A DNA stretch of 6,344 nucleotides. Origin: Deltaproteobacteria bacterium RBG_13_52_11 (GTDB lineage: Bacteria > Desulfobacterota > B13-G15 > RBG-16-54-18). The notes below the pieces were generated by a model, which was not told the DNA's origin, made no database searches, and saw nothing but the letters and a program-made list of their open reading frames with translations. Shown here one piece after another: positions 1 through 5,690 of this stretch (positions are counted from its first letter, which is position 1; the number at the start of each line of letters is the position of its first letter). The translations under genes were made by a program, and so were the position numbers. Where the stretch lies: positions 17,472 to 23,815 of the forward strand of contig MGQF01000050.1 of assembly GCA_001797745.1 (NCBI GenBank), given 5' to 3'.

Positions 1-620
1 TTGTAGTGCTCTTTCAAGAATCGCTCTTCAATCTGCAGGCGGCGTTTGCCGACCTCACGGAGCATCCACCCCACTGCCTTATGGATCAGGTCTTCTTCGT
101 CGGAGAGGAGCTTGCGGGCGATTGTGAGGGTCTCTACGAACTTATCGTGTTTAATAAAGTGAAAGGTCGCCATGACGGCGATACGCCGTTCCCACAGATC
201 TTTTGATCGCGCAAGGGCATAGAGGGGCTTTTTGCTCTTGCCCCTCAAAAAGGCACCGACGATATGGTCGGCCGATGTATCAACGAGGTCCCAATTATTG
301 ATATACGGGGTGTTCTGTAAGTAGATCTCATAAATCCCCTTCTTGGTATGTCCATCCCCCCTTGAATAGGCGCGCACGAGGATCAAGAGCGCCAGCAATC
401 GCTCCTCATGGATCGTGGATTGAAGTAACTGTGTAGCCTCTGTGATGGTTATGTCTTGATATTCCTTTGCGAGCTTCCTGATCTCAGGGACCGTGATCCC
501 CAAAAAGACGTCACCCGCACCATACTCCCCTGGCCCGGTCTTGAAATACCTCCTGGAAGCCGTTGCCCTTTCCTTATTTCCCAGTTTCTGGAGCCTTGCT
601 CTAATCTCTTGCACGGTCAT
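1..620 (-). CDS. AlkD-like DNA alkylation repair protein (3' end cut by window edge)
   Basis: Reading the minus strand from the ATG at 620-618 gives an uninterrupted 206-codon frame that runs off the left edge, so the last few dozen residues are missing (AlkD proteins are roughly 220-240 residues). The protein is all-helical in character, as expected for the HEAT-like-repeat family of DNA glycosylases that remove positively charged N3- and N7-alkylated purines. Family landmarks are visible: NNWDLVD at 108-114, giving a Trp110/Asp114 pair spaced like Trp109/Asp113 of Bacillus AlkD; LWERRIAVMATF at 142-153, supplying the DNA-contacting Arg; and KAVGWMLREVGK at 181-192, with Trp185 matching the third aromatic. 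ATG is the only possible start because an in-frame TAG lies at 635-633. The Shine-Dalgarno is weak. A good promoter lies just upstream, so the gene is probably transcribed apart from etfBA. Family assignment is firm; which lesions it removes is not shown. Confidence 0.9.
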   Translation of the reverse strand, partial: MTVQEIRARLQKLGNKERATASRRYFKTGPGEYGAGDVFLGITVPEIRKLAKEYQDITITEATQLLQSTIHEERLLALLILVRAYSRGDGHTKKGIYEIYLQNTPYINNWDLVDTSADHIVGAFLRGKSKKPLYALARSKDLWERRIAVMATFHFIKHDKFVETLTIARKLLSDEEDLIHKAVGWMLREVGKRRLQIEERFLKEHY

Positions 621-688
621 AGCGTGATTGTTCTACATCTCCGATTGAGTTACTTGCCGTACCCTGCTGTTTTTGAGGATTCAGTTTT

Positions 689-717
689 ATTATAGTAGCA
701 GCATCGCTCTATTGCAA
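689..717 (-). promoter_or_regulatory. Predicted sigma70-type promoter for the alkD-like gene
   Basis: On the minus strand TTGCAA (717-712; 4 of 6 matches to TTGACA) is followed after exactly 17 bases by a perfect TATAAT (694-689). Initiation would fall near 681-683, leaving a leader of about 60 bases before the ATG at 620. It sits in the only long non-coding stretch next to this gene. This is sequence matching only, but both the spacing and the -10 box are ideal. Confidence 0.6.
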
Positions 718-734
718 TATCTGGCCTGCAGCGG

Positions 735-760
735 GTGAGCAAAGCGTCATAGTGGCTCAC
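735..760. repeat. Inverted repeat upstream of the alkD promoter
   Basis: GTGAGC (735-740) and GCTCAC (755-760) form perfect 6-base arms around a 14-base spacer. The dyad ends 18 bases upstream of the -35 hexamer of the predicted alkD promoter, a position suited to an operator or activator site, although a 6-base dyad can occur by chance. No regulator gene is present in the window. Confidence 0.3.
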
Positions 761-992
761 GGTCTGCGTGTTTACATGGTCATTTTGTGACACCCCCGAA
801 TCTGTACAATTTCCTTGGGCCCTGTGCCCGAAGAACGGCGCTGGCATCCCGCTCCTCACTAGTACGTTGTTAGGTTACCGAACGATAGACTACTCCTTGT
901 AGATTTTACAGAGCAACGCCCTGAGTTGATATGTGCCCATCTCAGGAGCATAGGGAGGGGCGCTGCTGGTCAGTCGGGGATTTTTGTACAAG

Positions 993-1991
993 TCATTTGG
1001 ACCCGAACTCTTTAACCTTCTCAATAAACGACGGCAGAATCTGCTTCCAGTCCCCCACGGCGCCGAAATGGGCTACGTTGAATATATTGGCTTCAGGGTC
1101 ACGATTAATGGCAACGATGGTCTTAGCGCCAAAGCAGCCGGCTAAATGCTGACTGGCGCCAGAGATGGCAATAGCAAAATAGAGCTCAGGGGTTACGACT
1201 TTTCCCGTAAGCCCGATTTGCATAGTGGCTGGTACCCACCCACTATCGCATGGTGGCCGTGTGGCTCCGACAGCACCTCTCAGGAGCTTGGCGAGTTCTT
1301 CGAGCAGTTTGAACCCATCAAGACCACCTATGCCTCTACCTCCGCTCACTATTACTGGGGCATCCTCAAGCTTGATGCCGGGCGACTCTTGTTTGACTCT
1401 GTTTACTATCTTGGTTCTTACCGTGCTGGGGTTAATGATAACGGTGAACGTTATAATCGTACCCTTTCTTGTATCGTCGCGTACGAGCGATGACATCGTC
1501 TTTCGTCGCACCGTTGCCATCTGGGGTAACGTTTGACACATAACTGTGGTGAGGGCATTACCTCCATAAACGGGGCGGGTTTGCTGCAGTAATTTGCTCT
1601 CGGGATCAATGTTCAGGTCGATACAATCTGTAGATAACCCCGTTCGCAGTCTGAAAGCCAAACGAGGCGCGAGGTCACGGCCGATATCATTCTGGCCGAA
1701 TAAGAGAATTCTCGGCAGGATCTTTTTAAGTATCTCTGCGACAGCCGGCGTGTAGGTGTCTGTCTGATAGTCCTTAAGGTGGGCATCTTCCACCACATAC
1801 ACTGTATCAGCGCCATAGGCAATGGCTTCTGGGGCGACGCCGCTTACCTCATGGCCGAATAAGAGACAGGATAATTCCTCGTGTAGCTGGTCAGCTAATG
1901 TTCGGCCGCCGCCGAGTAAATCCCTTGTGATAGATGACAGTTTCCCTTCGGTGATTTCCCCAAAAACCGTGACGCCTTTGTAAGTATCCAT
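993..1991 (-). CDS. etfA: Electron transfer flavoprotein, alpha subunit
   Basis: This 332-residue protein is the FAD-carrying subunit of the soluble heterodimer that accepts electrons from acyl-CoA dehydrogenases. The N-terminal ETF domain occupies about residues 5-190. The C-terminal FAD-binding domain carries the whole family signature in order: SGGRGIGG (216-223), GAVGATRPPCDSGW (239-252), QIGLTGKVVTPELY (258-271), AISGASQHLAG (275-285) and INRDPEANIFNVAHFGAVGD (295-314). By family comparison, Arg245, Thr262 and His282 are the expected flavin-contacting residues. The length is normal and there is no added ferredoxin domain at the N-terminus. The ATG at 1991 is preceded by AAGGGA at 2000-1995. 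It starts 23 bases after the etfB stop, so the two are almost certainly co-transcribed. Whether this ETF bifurcates electrons cannot be decided here; its quinone or ferredoxin partner is not in the window. Confidence 0.96.
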   Translation of the reverse strand: MDTYKGVTVFGEITEGKLSSITRDLLGGGRTLADQLHEELSCLLFGHEVSGVAPEAIAYGADTVYVVEDAHLKDYQTDTYTPAVAEILKKILPRILLFGQNDIGRDLAPRLAFRLRTGLSTDCIDLNIDPESKLLQQTRPVYGGNALTTVMCQTLPQMATVRRKTMSSLVRDDTRKGTIITFTVIINPSTVRTKIVNRVKQESPGIKLEDAPVIVSGGRGIGGLDGFKLLEELAKLLRGAVGATRPPCDSGWVPATMQIGLTGKVVTPELYFAIAISGASQHLAGCFGAKTIVAINRDPEANIFNVAHFGAVGDWKQILPSFIEKVKEFGSK

Positions 1992-2014
1992 ACGTCCCTT
2001 ATGTTAAGATTGGC

Positions 2015-2824
2015 TTAGAACTTAAATACCTTTGCTTCTCTCAGTTTGGTAGCCAGGTTGGCACCTAGTTCATCGGCTGAATCACCGGATACGATCTCGC
2101 ATTTAGCTTCCCTGACGGGCTGAAAGAGCTTGACAATTCGTGTCCATCTTCCCGCGGCACCGGTTTTGGCAGGTTCAAGGCCGATATCAGCCGGTTTCCA
2201 TCTGACAGGTTGTTTCTTGGTTGCTGCCATAATCCCTTTCATGGTTGGGTAGCGGGGTTCTCCCAGTTCGTTACTTACCGTAATGAGGGCCGGCAGCTGC
2301 GTCTCGATAACCTCATACCAATCATCCAAGGCCCTCCCCACCCGTGCCTTGCCATCGACAACGTCTACATCCTTTGCCAGTGTGATACTGGGAATTTCGA
2401 GAAGTTCGGCGATACCAGGACCAACTTGTCCGGAATCCCAGTCAGCTGCTTGCCTGCCGCAGAAAATGATGTCGTAGGTGCCTATTTTTTTAATAGCCAT
2501 GGCCAGGGCATAGGCAGTTGACCAACTGTCACCCCCTCCAAAGGCTTCGTCTTCGAGAAGGATAAGTTCATCAGCACCCATGGATAGAGGTTTCTTCACT
2601 ACCTCTGACAATAGATTGTTACCTAAGCTGAGGACAGTGATTTTACCTCCTAATGTGTCCTTGATACGAAGAGCAGCCTCTACGGCATTTAAATCAAAAG
2701 GACTAATGACGGGGGGGAAACCTGGCGGTGGAATCACCGTATGGGTGGATGAGTCAATCTTGAAACTCGCTGGCGGCGCTTCGGGATCAAGGATCTGTTT
2801 ACAGCAGACAATCATATTTATCAC
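2015..2824 (-). CDS. etfB: Electron transfer flavoprotein, beta subunit
   Basis: This 269-residue protein is the partner of EtfA and binds AMP or, in bifurcating ETFs, a second FAD. Family features in order are the N-terminal strand with CCKQ (7-10), SPFDLNAVEAALRIKD (41-56), SMGADELILLED (81-92), the nucleotide-binding CGRQAADWDSGQVGP (122-136) and the diagnostic beta-subunit signature LPALITVSNELGEPRYPTMKGI (178-199; Leu178 to Ile198). The C-terminal tail, about 205-269, is the arm that wraps around EtfA. The start is GTG at 2824, chosen because GGAG lies 6 bases upstream; the alternative ATG three codons later (2815) would sit 15 bases from that site, although its MIVCCKQ beginning looks more like typical EtfB. 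The gene lies 111 bases after the acyl-CoA dehydrogenase, which points to that enzyme as the electron donor. Confidence 0.96.
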   Translation of the reverse strand: MINMIVCCKQILDPEAPPASFKIDSSTHTVIPPPGFPPVISPFDLNAVEAALRIKDTLGGKITVLSLGNNLLSEVVKKPLSMGADELILLEDEAFGGGDSWSTAYALAMAIKKIGTYDIIFCGRQAADWDSGQVGPGIAELLEIPSITLAKDVDVVDGKARVGRALDDWYEVIETQLPALITVSNELGEPRYPTMKGIMAATKKQPVRWKPADIGLEPAKTGAAGRWTRIVKLFQPVREAKCEIVSGDSADELGANLATKLREAKVFKF

Positions 2825-2830
2825 GAATGT

Positions 2831-2834
2831 CTCC
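2831..2834 (-). promoter_or_regulatory. Ribosome binding site that sets the etfB start at GTG
   Basis: GGAG on the minus strand is 6 bases from the GTG at 2824-2822 and 15 bases from the in-frame ATG at 2815-2813. The spacing favours the GTG, adding three residues (Met-Ile-Asn) to the usual EtfB N-terminus. Confidence 0.55.
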
Positions 2835-2935
2835 GTATAGTTTTATCGTCAGGTAAAAAATGAAGGGTACGGTACCATGTAATGCCAAAGATCTATCGGG
2901 TCCGTTTGGCTAACAAACGAGGGGGTAGCAATCTC

Positions 2936-4192
2936 CTATCCCTCCCGGTATCGTGTATCATAGTCCCTGCTCGCCCTGATCAATTCCACATCGACGGTTA
3001 GACCGGCAGCCCGTATATAAAATATATGTTTCAGGAAGTCTCCCAGGGGCAAATCGACTGATGCGCTCATGCCCCCGTAGATGTCGGTGGCCAGCTCGCA
3101 AAATCGCCACGACACCTGTTTAAAAAACGCGTAGCCTGCCGTAAACCAAAACCAGTTGCTTTCTCCGAGGGCCCGGCCTCCGGCCCTTTCCACCTGGTCG
3201 ATCTCCCAGGCGCCCCGGTACAACAAGCTTCTCAGCGCTTCCAGGTTGACCGCCATTTCGCCCAGCTTAGACGCAATACTGGTATGCTCGATAATGGGCT
3301 TACCACCTCCGATTCTCTGTTTGGCGTATTCTCTCATCTGCTCATAGATCCTCTGCATCGAGCCGACTGAGCCGGAAACACCGGGGAGATGGGCCTCAAA
3401 AAAGCTCTCTATGACGGAAAACCCCTTGTTCACCTCCCCTATCAGGTTGCTTTCAGGGACCCTGACATTATCATAGTGCGTTTGGCAGTTTCCCCCGAAC
3501 TCCAAGGTCAGCATTCTATTGGGAGTCAATGTTATCCCCGGTGCATCGGTAGGTACCCAGAAAAAGGTCATGGCCCGAGATACCGGTGCCTTTTTATCGG
3601 TTCTGGCCGCAAGCATAATAAAATCGGCTGTTCCCCCATTACTGCAGAACGTCTTGTCGCCATTAATGACCCACTCGTTTCCGTCTTTGTAGGCAGTGAC
3701 TTTCAAAATTGAGCCGCCTCCCTCATCATAGGGCAGATGTATGTCGGTACCACCTGCCGGCTCACCGACCGAAGTGGCTATTACCAGCCTGGGGTTTTCG
3801 ATGAATTTGGAAAAGATCCACTGCCGTTGTTCCTCGGTTACGTACATATTGGTCGCAATGCCGCGGAGAAAAAGCCAGGGTATCATGAGTGGGTCTACTA
3901 TCCTGCCCCCCCAGTAACCCACTTCCTCAGCAGCCATGGTCAGGGTTACGTTCACATCCGTTTCGGGAGCCGTACCTCCATATTTCTGCGGAATCGAGAG
4001 CTGACGCAGTCCTACCTGATGCAGCTTCTCCAACAGGTCATAAGGAAAAACAGCTCTCAGCGCTTCTACAGTCCGTGCCTCGAAAGTCTTAGCTGCGATC
4101 TCCTCAAAGCGCTTCAGATCCGCTTCCCTTTGACAAAATTCTTTGGCTAACGCCTTGATTTGCTTTTGTTCTTCAGTAAAAGAAAAATCCAT
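2936..4192 (-). CDS. Acyl-CoA dehydrogenase family flavoprotein lacking the usual catalytic Glu motif
   Basis: This 418-residue protein has the acyl-CoA dehydrogenase fold order: a helical N-terminal domain (about 1-135), a beta middle domain with ATSVGEPAGGTD (139-150), GNEWVINGDKTFCSNGG (171-187) and DNVRVPESNLIGEVNKGF (241-258), then the C-terminal helical domain with RIGGGKPIIEHTSIASKLGEM (293-313). Such enzymes use FAD to make alpha,beta-unsaturated acyl-CoA and pass electrons to ETF, encoded next door. The C-terminus is odd. After IYGG (371-374) the family normally has an Arg-Asp pair and then Tyr-Glu-Gly-Thr with the catalytic Glu. Here the same stretch reads KHIFYIRAAG (388-397), with Ala396 where Glu is expected. 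Glu266, in the helix where isovaleryl-CoA dehydrogenase keeps its base, is one residue off the aligned site. The start ATG at 4192 has AAAGGAG 8 bases upstream. The substrate is unknown; a non-standard acyl-CoA, or a non-dehydrogenase reaction, is possible. Confidence 0.9.
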   Translation of the reverse strand: MDFSFTEEQKQIKALAKEFCQREADLKRFEEIAAKTFEARTVEALRAVFPYDLLEKLHQVGLRQLSIPQKYGGTAPETDVNVTLTMAAEEVGYWGGRIVDPLMIPWLFLRGIATNMYVTEEQRQWIFSKFIENPRLVIATSVGEPAGGTDIHLPYDEGGGSILKVTAYKDGNEWVINGDKTFCSNGGTADFIMLAARTDKKAPVSRAMTFFWVPTDAPGITLTPNRMLTLEFGGNCQTHYDNVRVPESNLIGEVNKGFSVIESFFEAHLPGVSGSVGSMQRIYEQMREYAKQRIGGGKPIIEHTSIASKLGEMAVNLEALRSLLYRGAWEIDQVERAGGRALGESNWFWFTAGYAFFKQVSWRFCELATDIYGGMSASVDLPLGDFLKHIFYIRAAGLTVDVELIRASRDYDTRYREG

Positions 4193-4246
4193 TTTTATAA
4201 CTCCTTTGTGATAGGTACGTTATGCGCCCTCAGGAATGTCGCAAAC

Positions 4247-4303
4247 CCAGCTTTTTGAAAATCCCGCTAAAGCGGGGAGCGGGGCTGGAATACTAGAATA
4301 CTG
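4247..4303. repeat. Nested inverted repeats and short direct repeats ahead of the acyl-CoA dehydrogenase gene
   Basis: An outer inverted pair CCAGC (4247-4251) / GCTGG (4284-4288) encloses a tight hairpin CCCGC-TAAA-GCGGG (4263-4276), followed by a direct repeat of GCGGGGA / GCGGGG (4272-4284). Immediately after come two near-identical octamers, GAATACTA (4288-4295) and GAATACTG (4296-4303). This dense structure in a non-coding spacer resembles the small dispersed intergenic elements found in many bacterial genomes, though a single copy in this window cannot prove that. Confidence 0.4.
4254..4276 (-). terminator. Possible weak intrinsic terminator or attenuator after the tandem small genes
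   Basis: In the minus-strand transcript a 5-bp GC-only stem, CCCGC / GCGGG with a 4-base loop, is followed by ATTTTC. The T-run is only four bases and is interrupted, so termination would be partial at best. It lies between the upstream small gene (stop at 4418) and the acyl-CoA dehydrogenase start (4192), where partial termination could lower dehydrogenase and ETF expression relative to the small proteins. Confidence 0.3.
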
Positions 4304-4417
4304 GGTCCTCTTTAGAATGTAAGGGGGAGCATTTGTCATGTTGCCGTCTGATGAAGTAGAACCTTTCCTTGTTCTCGATTCACAAGGCGGGGTGGAATAG
4401 TTAATCTTTAGTCTCGT

Positions 4418-4876
4418 TTATCTATCCAACTCGCTTTTATCCACCACGGTGACCTTATATACAACCCGCCCCAAACCGTTCTCCGGGCCGACATCCATAC
4501 ATGCGGAATAATTTACATAGAAGGTGTTGGGATCGAGACCTTGCCTGACCATATTGCGGGCCCCGGCCGTAAACCAAAATACATTCACTATGTAGGGACA
4601 CCAGGGATCGCTTCTTTTAGGATCCAGCACACTCATCCCTTTGAAGTATATGCGGTCGCCCGGCTTCATTCCCGCTACGCATCCGTGTGATTCGACAACT
4701 TCGGCAATAAGATATTTGTCCTGCATAGCAGGACTACATATTTTTTGAACATATTCCGATCTCACGGGATCATTCTTCAATGCCTTTAGTTCCTCTTTCG
4801 AATAACCCACGTGTTTCTGAAATCCTTTCCAATCAAACCCCCGCCGTTTCTTCGATACAAAATGACCTCGACCCAT
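4418..4876 (-). CDS. Uncharacterised 152-residue cysteine-conserved protein, copy 2 of a tandem pair
   Basis: I do not recognise a characterised family. The protein is soluble, with no signal peptide or membrane segment, so probably cytoplasmic. An N-terminal helical part contains FDWKGFQKHVG (14-24) and EELKAL (28-33). A CSPAMQ motif (47-52) leads into a core with EVVESHGCVAGMKPGDRIYF (59-78), LDPKRS (84-89), WC (92-93) and GLDPN (113-117), ending in a strand-rich tail. Four cysteines (47, 66, 93, 126) and His22 and His64 are shared with the neighbouring copy, which fits a metal or Fe-S site or a structural role. The core (Gly-Cys, Lys-Pro-Gly-Asp, later Cys and Cys-x-Asp) faintly resembles the small TIGR04076-type proteins, with an added N-terminal 50 residues; this is a tentative link. 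AAAGGAGGAG (4890-4881) precedes the ATG, predicting strong translation. It lacks the fifth cysteine of its sister. Confidence 0.85.
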   Translation of the reverse strand: MGRGHFVSKKRRGFDWKGFQKHVGYSKEELKALKNDPVRSEYVQKICSPAMQDKYLIAEVVESHGCVAGMKPGDRIYFKGMSVLDPKRSDPWCPYIVNVFWFTAGARNMVRQGLDPNTFYVNYSACMDVGPENGLGRVVYKVTVVDKSELDR

Positions 4877-4931
4877 TATGCTCCTCCTTTCTTGAGCAGA
4901 ACATTTTCTATTGTCTTTAATTAATCCCCTT

Positions 4932-4950
4932 GCGGCATCCTTTATGCCGC
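4932..4950. repeat. Perfect 7-bp hairpin between the two paralogous genes
   Basis: GCGGCAT (4932-4938) and ATGCCGC (4944-4950) pair perfectly around a 5-base loop. It lies 26 bases after the stop codon of the upstream copy in the direction of transcription. No T-run follows on either strand, so it is more likely an RNA stability or processing element than a terminator. Confidence 0.5.
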
Positions 4951-4976
4951 TGGATTTACCATCTAGTCTAATGTAT

Positions 4977-5435
4977 CTAAATTTTATCTAAGTCTTCCTC
5001 CTCCACCACATAGGCCTTATTTTCAACATACCCCCACCCATATTTGTTGGTGCTGTCCACACACGAATAATGATTGGGGAACAATGTATTGGGGTCTTTG
5101 CCCTGCATCACCAGGTTGTGACATGCATCCTGGATGAGAGGTAGATACGACATGTTATGACCGCACCAGTGGCTGCTTCTTTCAGGGTCAAGGTTACCTA
5201 TCCCTTTGAAATACAGGCGGTCGCCTGGTTTTAATCCATTGGCGCAGCCATGCGATTTCACGACCTCCACAATAAGCCACTTTTTTTGCATTTCCGGGCT
5301 GCACATCTTTTGGGCGCCTTCAAATTTCGCCGGCTCATCCATCCAGGCTTTAAGCTCTTCATCCGAAAACCCCATGTGTTTCTGGAACCCTTTCCAATCG
5401 AACTCTTTTCCCGGCTTTGATTCAAAATGAGGCAT
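4977..5435 (-). CDS. Uncharacterised 152-residue cysteine-conserved protein, copy 1 of a tandem pair
   Basis: This is the paralogue of the next gene downstream, the same length and about 40 % identical by my manual count. The same blocks appear in the same order: FDWKGFQKHMG (12-22), EELKA (26-30), CSPEMQ (45-50), EVVKSHGCANGLKPGDRLYF (57-76), LDPERS (82-87), WC (90-91), GKDPN (112-116) and SCVD (124-127). Cysteines 45, 64, 91 and 125 match those of the other copy; Cys105 is extra. Identity is highest in the first 90 residues and falls between about 92 and 108, where a ligand or partner surface may differ. There is no signal peptide or transmembrane stretch. Its Shine-Dalgarno AAAGGAGGT (5449-5441) is a near-complete match to the 16S rRNA tail, 5 bases before ATG, so it is probably abundant. 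It lies between a substrate-binding protein and an acyl-CoA dehydrogenase, suggesting a role in the same catabolic process. Function unknown; relation to TIGR04076-like proteins is a weak suggestion. Confidence 0.86.
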   Translation of the reverse strand: MPHFESKPGKEFDWKGFQKHMGFSDEELKAWMDEPAKFEGAQKMCSPEMQKKWLIVEVVKSHGCANGLKPGDRLYFKGIGNLDPERSSHWCGHNMSYLPLIQDACHNLVMQGKDPNTLFPNHYSCVDSTNKYGWGYVENKAYVVEEEDLDKI

Positions 5436-5552
5436 GACGAACCTCCTTTGTTTGTATTAGATCACGCGTTGATTGTGGTTATTACTTTCCCCTGAACATT
5501 CTTTTTATAAAGATTGCCACTTTTAAAACACTTAGTTACTCCAACGCCTGAA

Positions 5553-5618
5553 AGAAGCGGTTCACCAAACGTCATCACCTTTCCCAAGATTAAACTCAGT
5601 TAAAAACTTCCCGCTTCT
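5553..5618. repeat. 8-bp long-range inverted repeat in the leader of the tandem genes
   Basis: AGAAGCGG (5553-5560) is the exact reverse complement of CCGCTTCT (5611-5618), with 50 bases between. In the minus-strand transcript this could close a loop upstream of the first tandem gene. Eight bases at this distance can occur by chance, so it is reported with low weight. Confidence 0.25.
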
Positions 5619-5629
5619 ACCACCTGGGG

Positions 5630-5671
5630 GGGGGGCTGAAAATGATAATCAGTCATCATCTTCAGCCCCCC
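5630..5671 (-). other. Very stable RNA hairpin downstream of the substrate-binding protein gene
   Basis: Eleven perfect base pairs (5630-5640 with 5661-5671) are extended in the minus-strand RNA by a G-U pair, five more Watson-Crick pairs (5642-5646 with 5655-5659), another G-U pair and an A-U pair. This gives a 19-bp stem with a 4-base CUGA loop. On the plus strand the two wobble positions become A/C mismatches, so the structure is optimised for the minus-strand transcript. It starts 19 bases after the stop codon at 5691. The bases that follow are C-rich, not T-rich, so it lacks the tail of a classic intrinsic terminator. It most likely protects the 3' end of the binding-protein message and lets it be made in excess over downstream genes. 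Confidence 0.65.
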
Positions 5672-5690
5672 TGCTGCTACCAAGCCCACC

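Larger units (their letters stand above)
621..992. other. Intergenic region between etfA and the alkD-like gene
   Basis: These 372 bases contain no convincing gene. They hold the alkD promoter (689-717) and a GTGAGC / GCTCAC dyad at 735-760 just upstream of its -35 box. There is also a 6-bp CCTGAG / CTCAGG inverted repeat at 920-946 with a 15-base loop. No hairpin followed by a T-run is present after etfA, so I cannot say where the etfBA transcript ends. The one open frame here (minus strand, 859-650) has no recognisable domain or ribosome binding site. Confidence 0.6.

Noticed and set aside
779..791. GTCA-TTTTG-TGAC dyad as a regulator site or insertion-sequence end
   Set aside because: The arms are only 4 bases, it is not at a promoter, and no transposase or partner end is present.
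650..859. Minus-strand open frame of 69 codons between etfA and the alkD-like gene
   Set aside because: It overlaps the predicted alkD promoter, has no ribosome binding site and its composition shows no recognisable domain.
920..946. CCTGAG / CTCAGG inverted repeat after etfA as a terminator
   Set aside because: The loop is 15 bases and no T-run follows; it was kept only as a note in the intergenic entry.
1146..1536. Plus-strand open frames opposite etfA
   Set aside because: They lie antisense to a gene with complete EtfA signatures and encode no recognisable protein.
2210..2840. Plus-strand open frames opposite etfB
   Set aside because: They are shadows of the conserved beta-subunit gene.
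2903..2919. CGTTTG / CAAACG hairpin between the dehydrogenase gene and etfB as a terminator
   Set aside because: The stem is only 6 bp, with no T-run on either strand, so termination between these functionally linked genes is not supported.
3737..4150. Plus-strand 137-codon open frame opposite the acyl-CoA dehydrogenase
   Set aside because: It is antisense to clearly conserved dehydrogenase sequence, with low-quality protein composition and no family features.
5504..5509. TATAAA as a -10 box for the tandem genes
   Set aside because: No hexamer resembling TTGACA lies 16-18 bases upstream on the minus strand, and a sigma54 GG/GC pattern is also absent.
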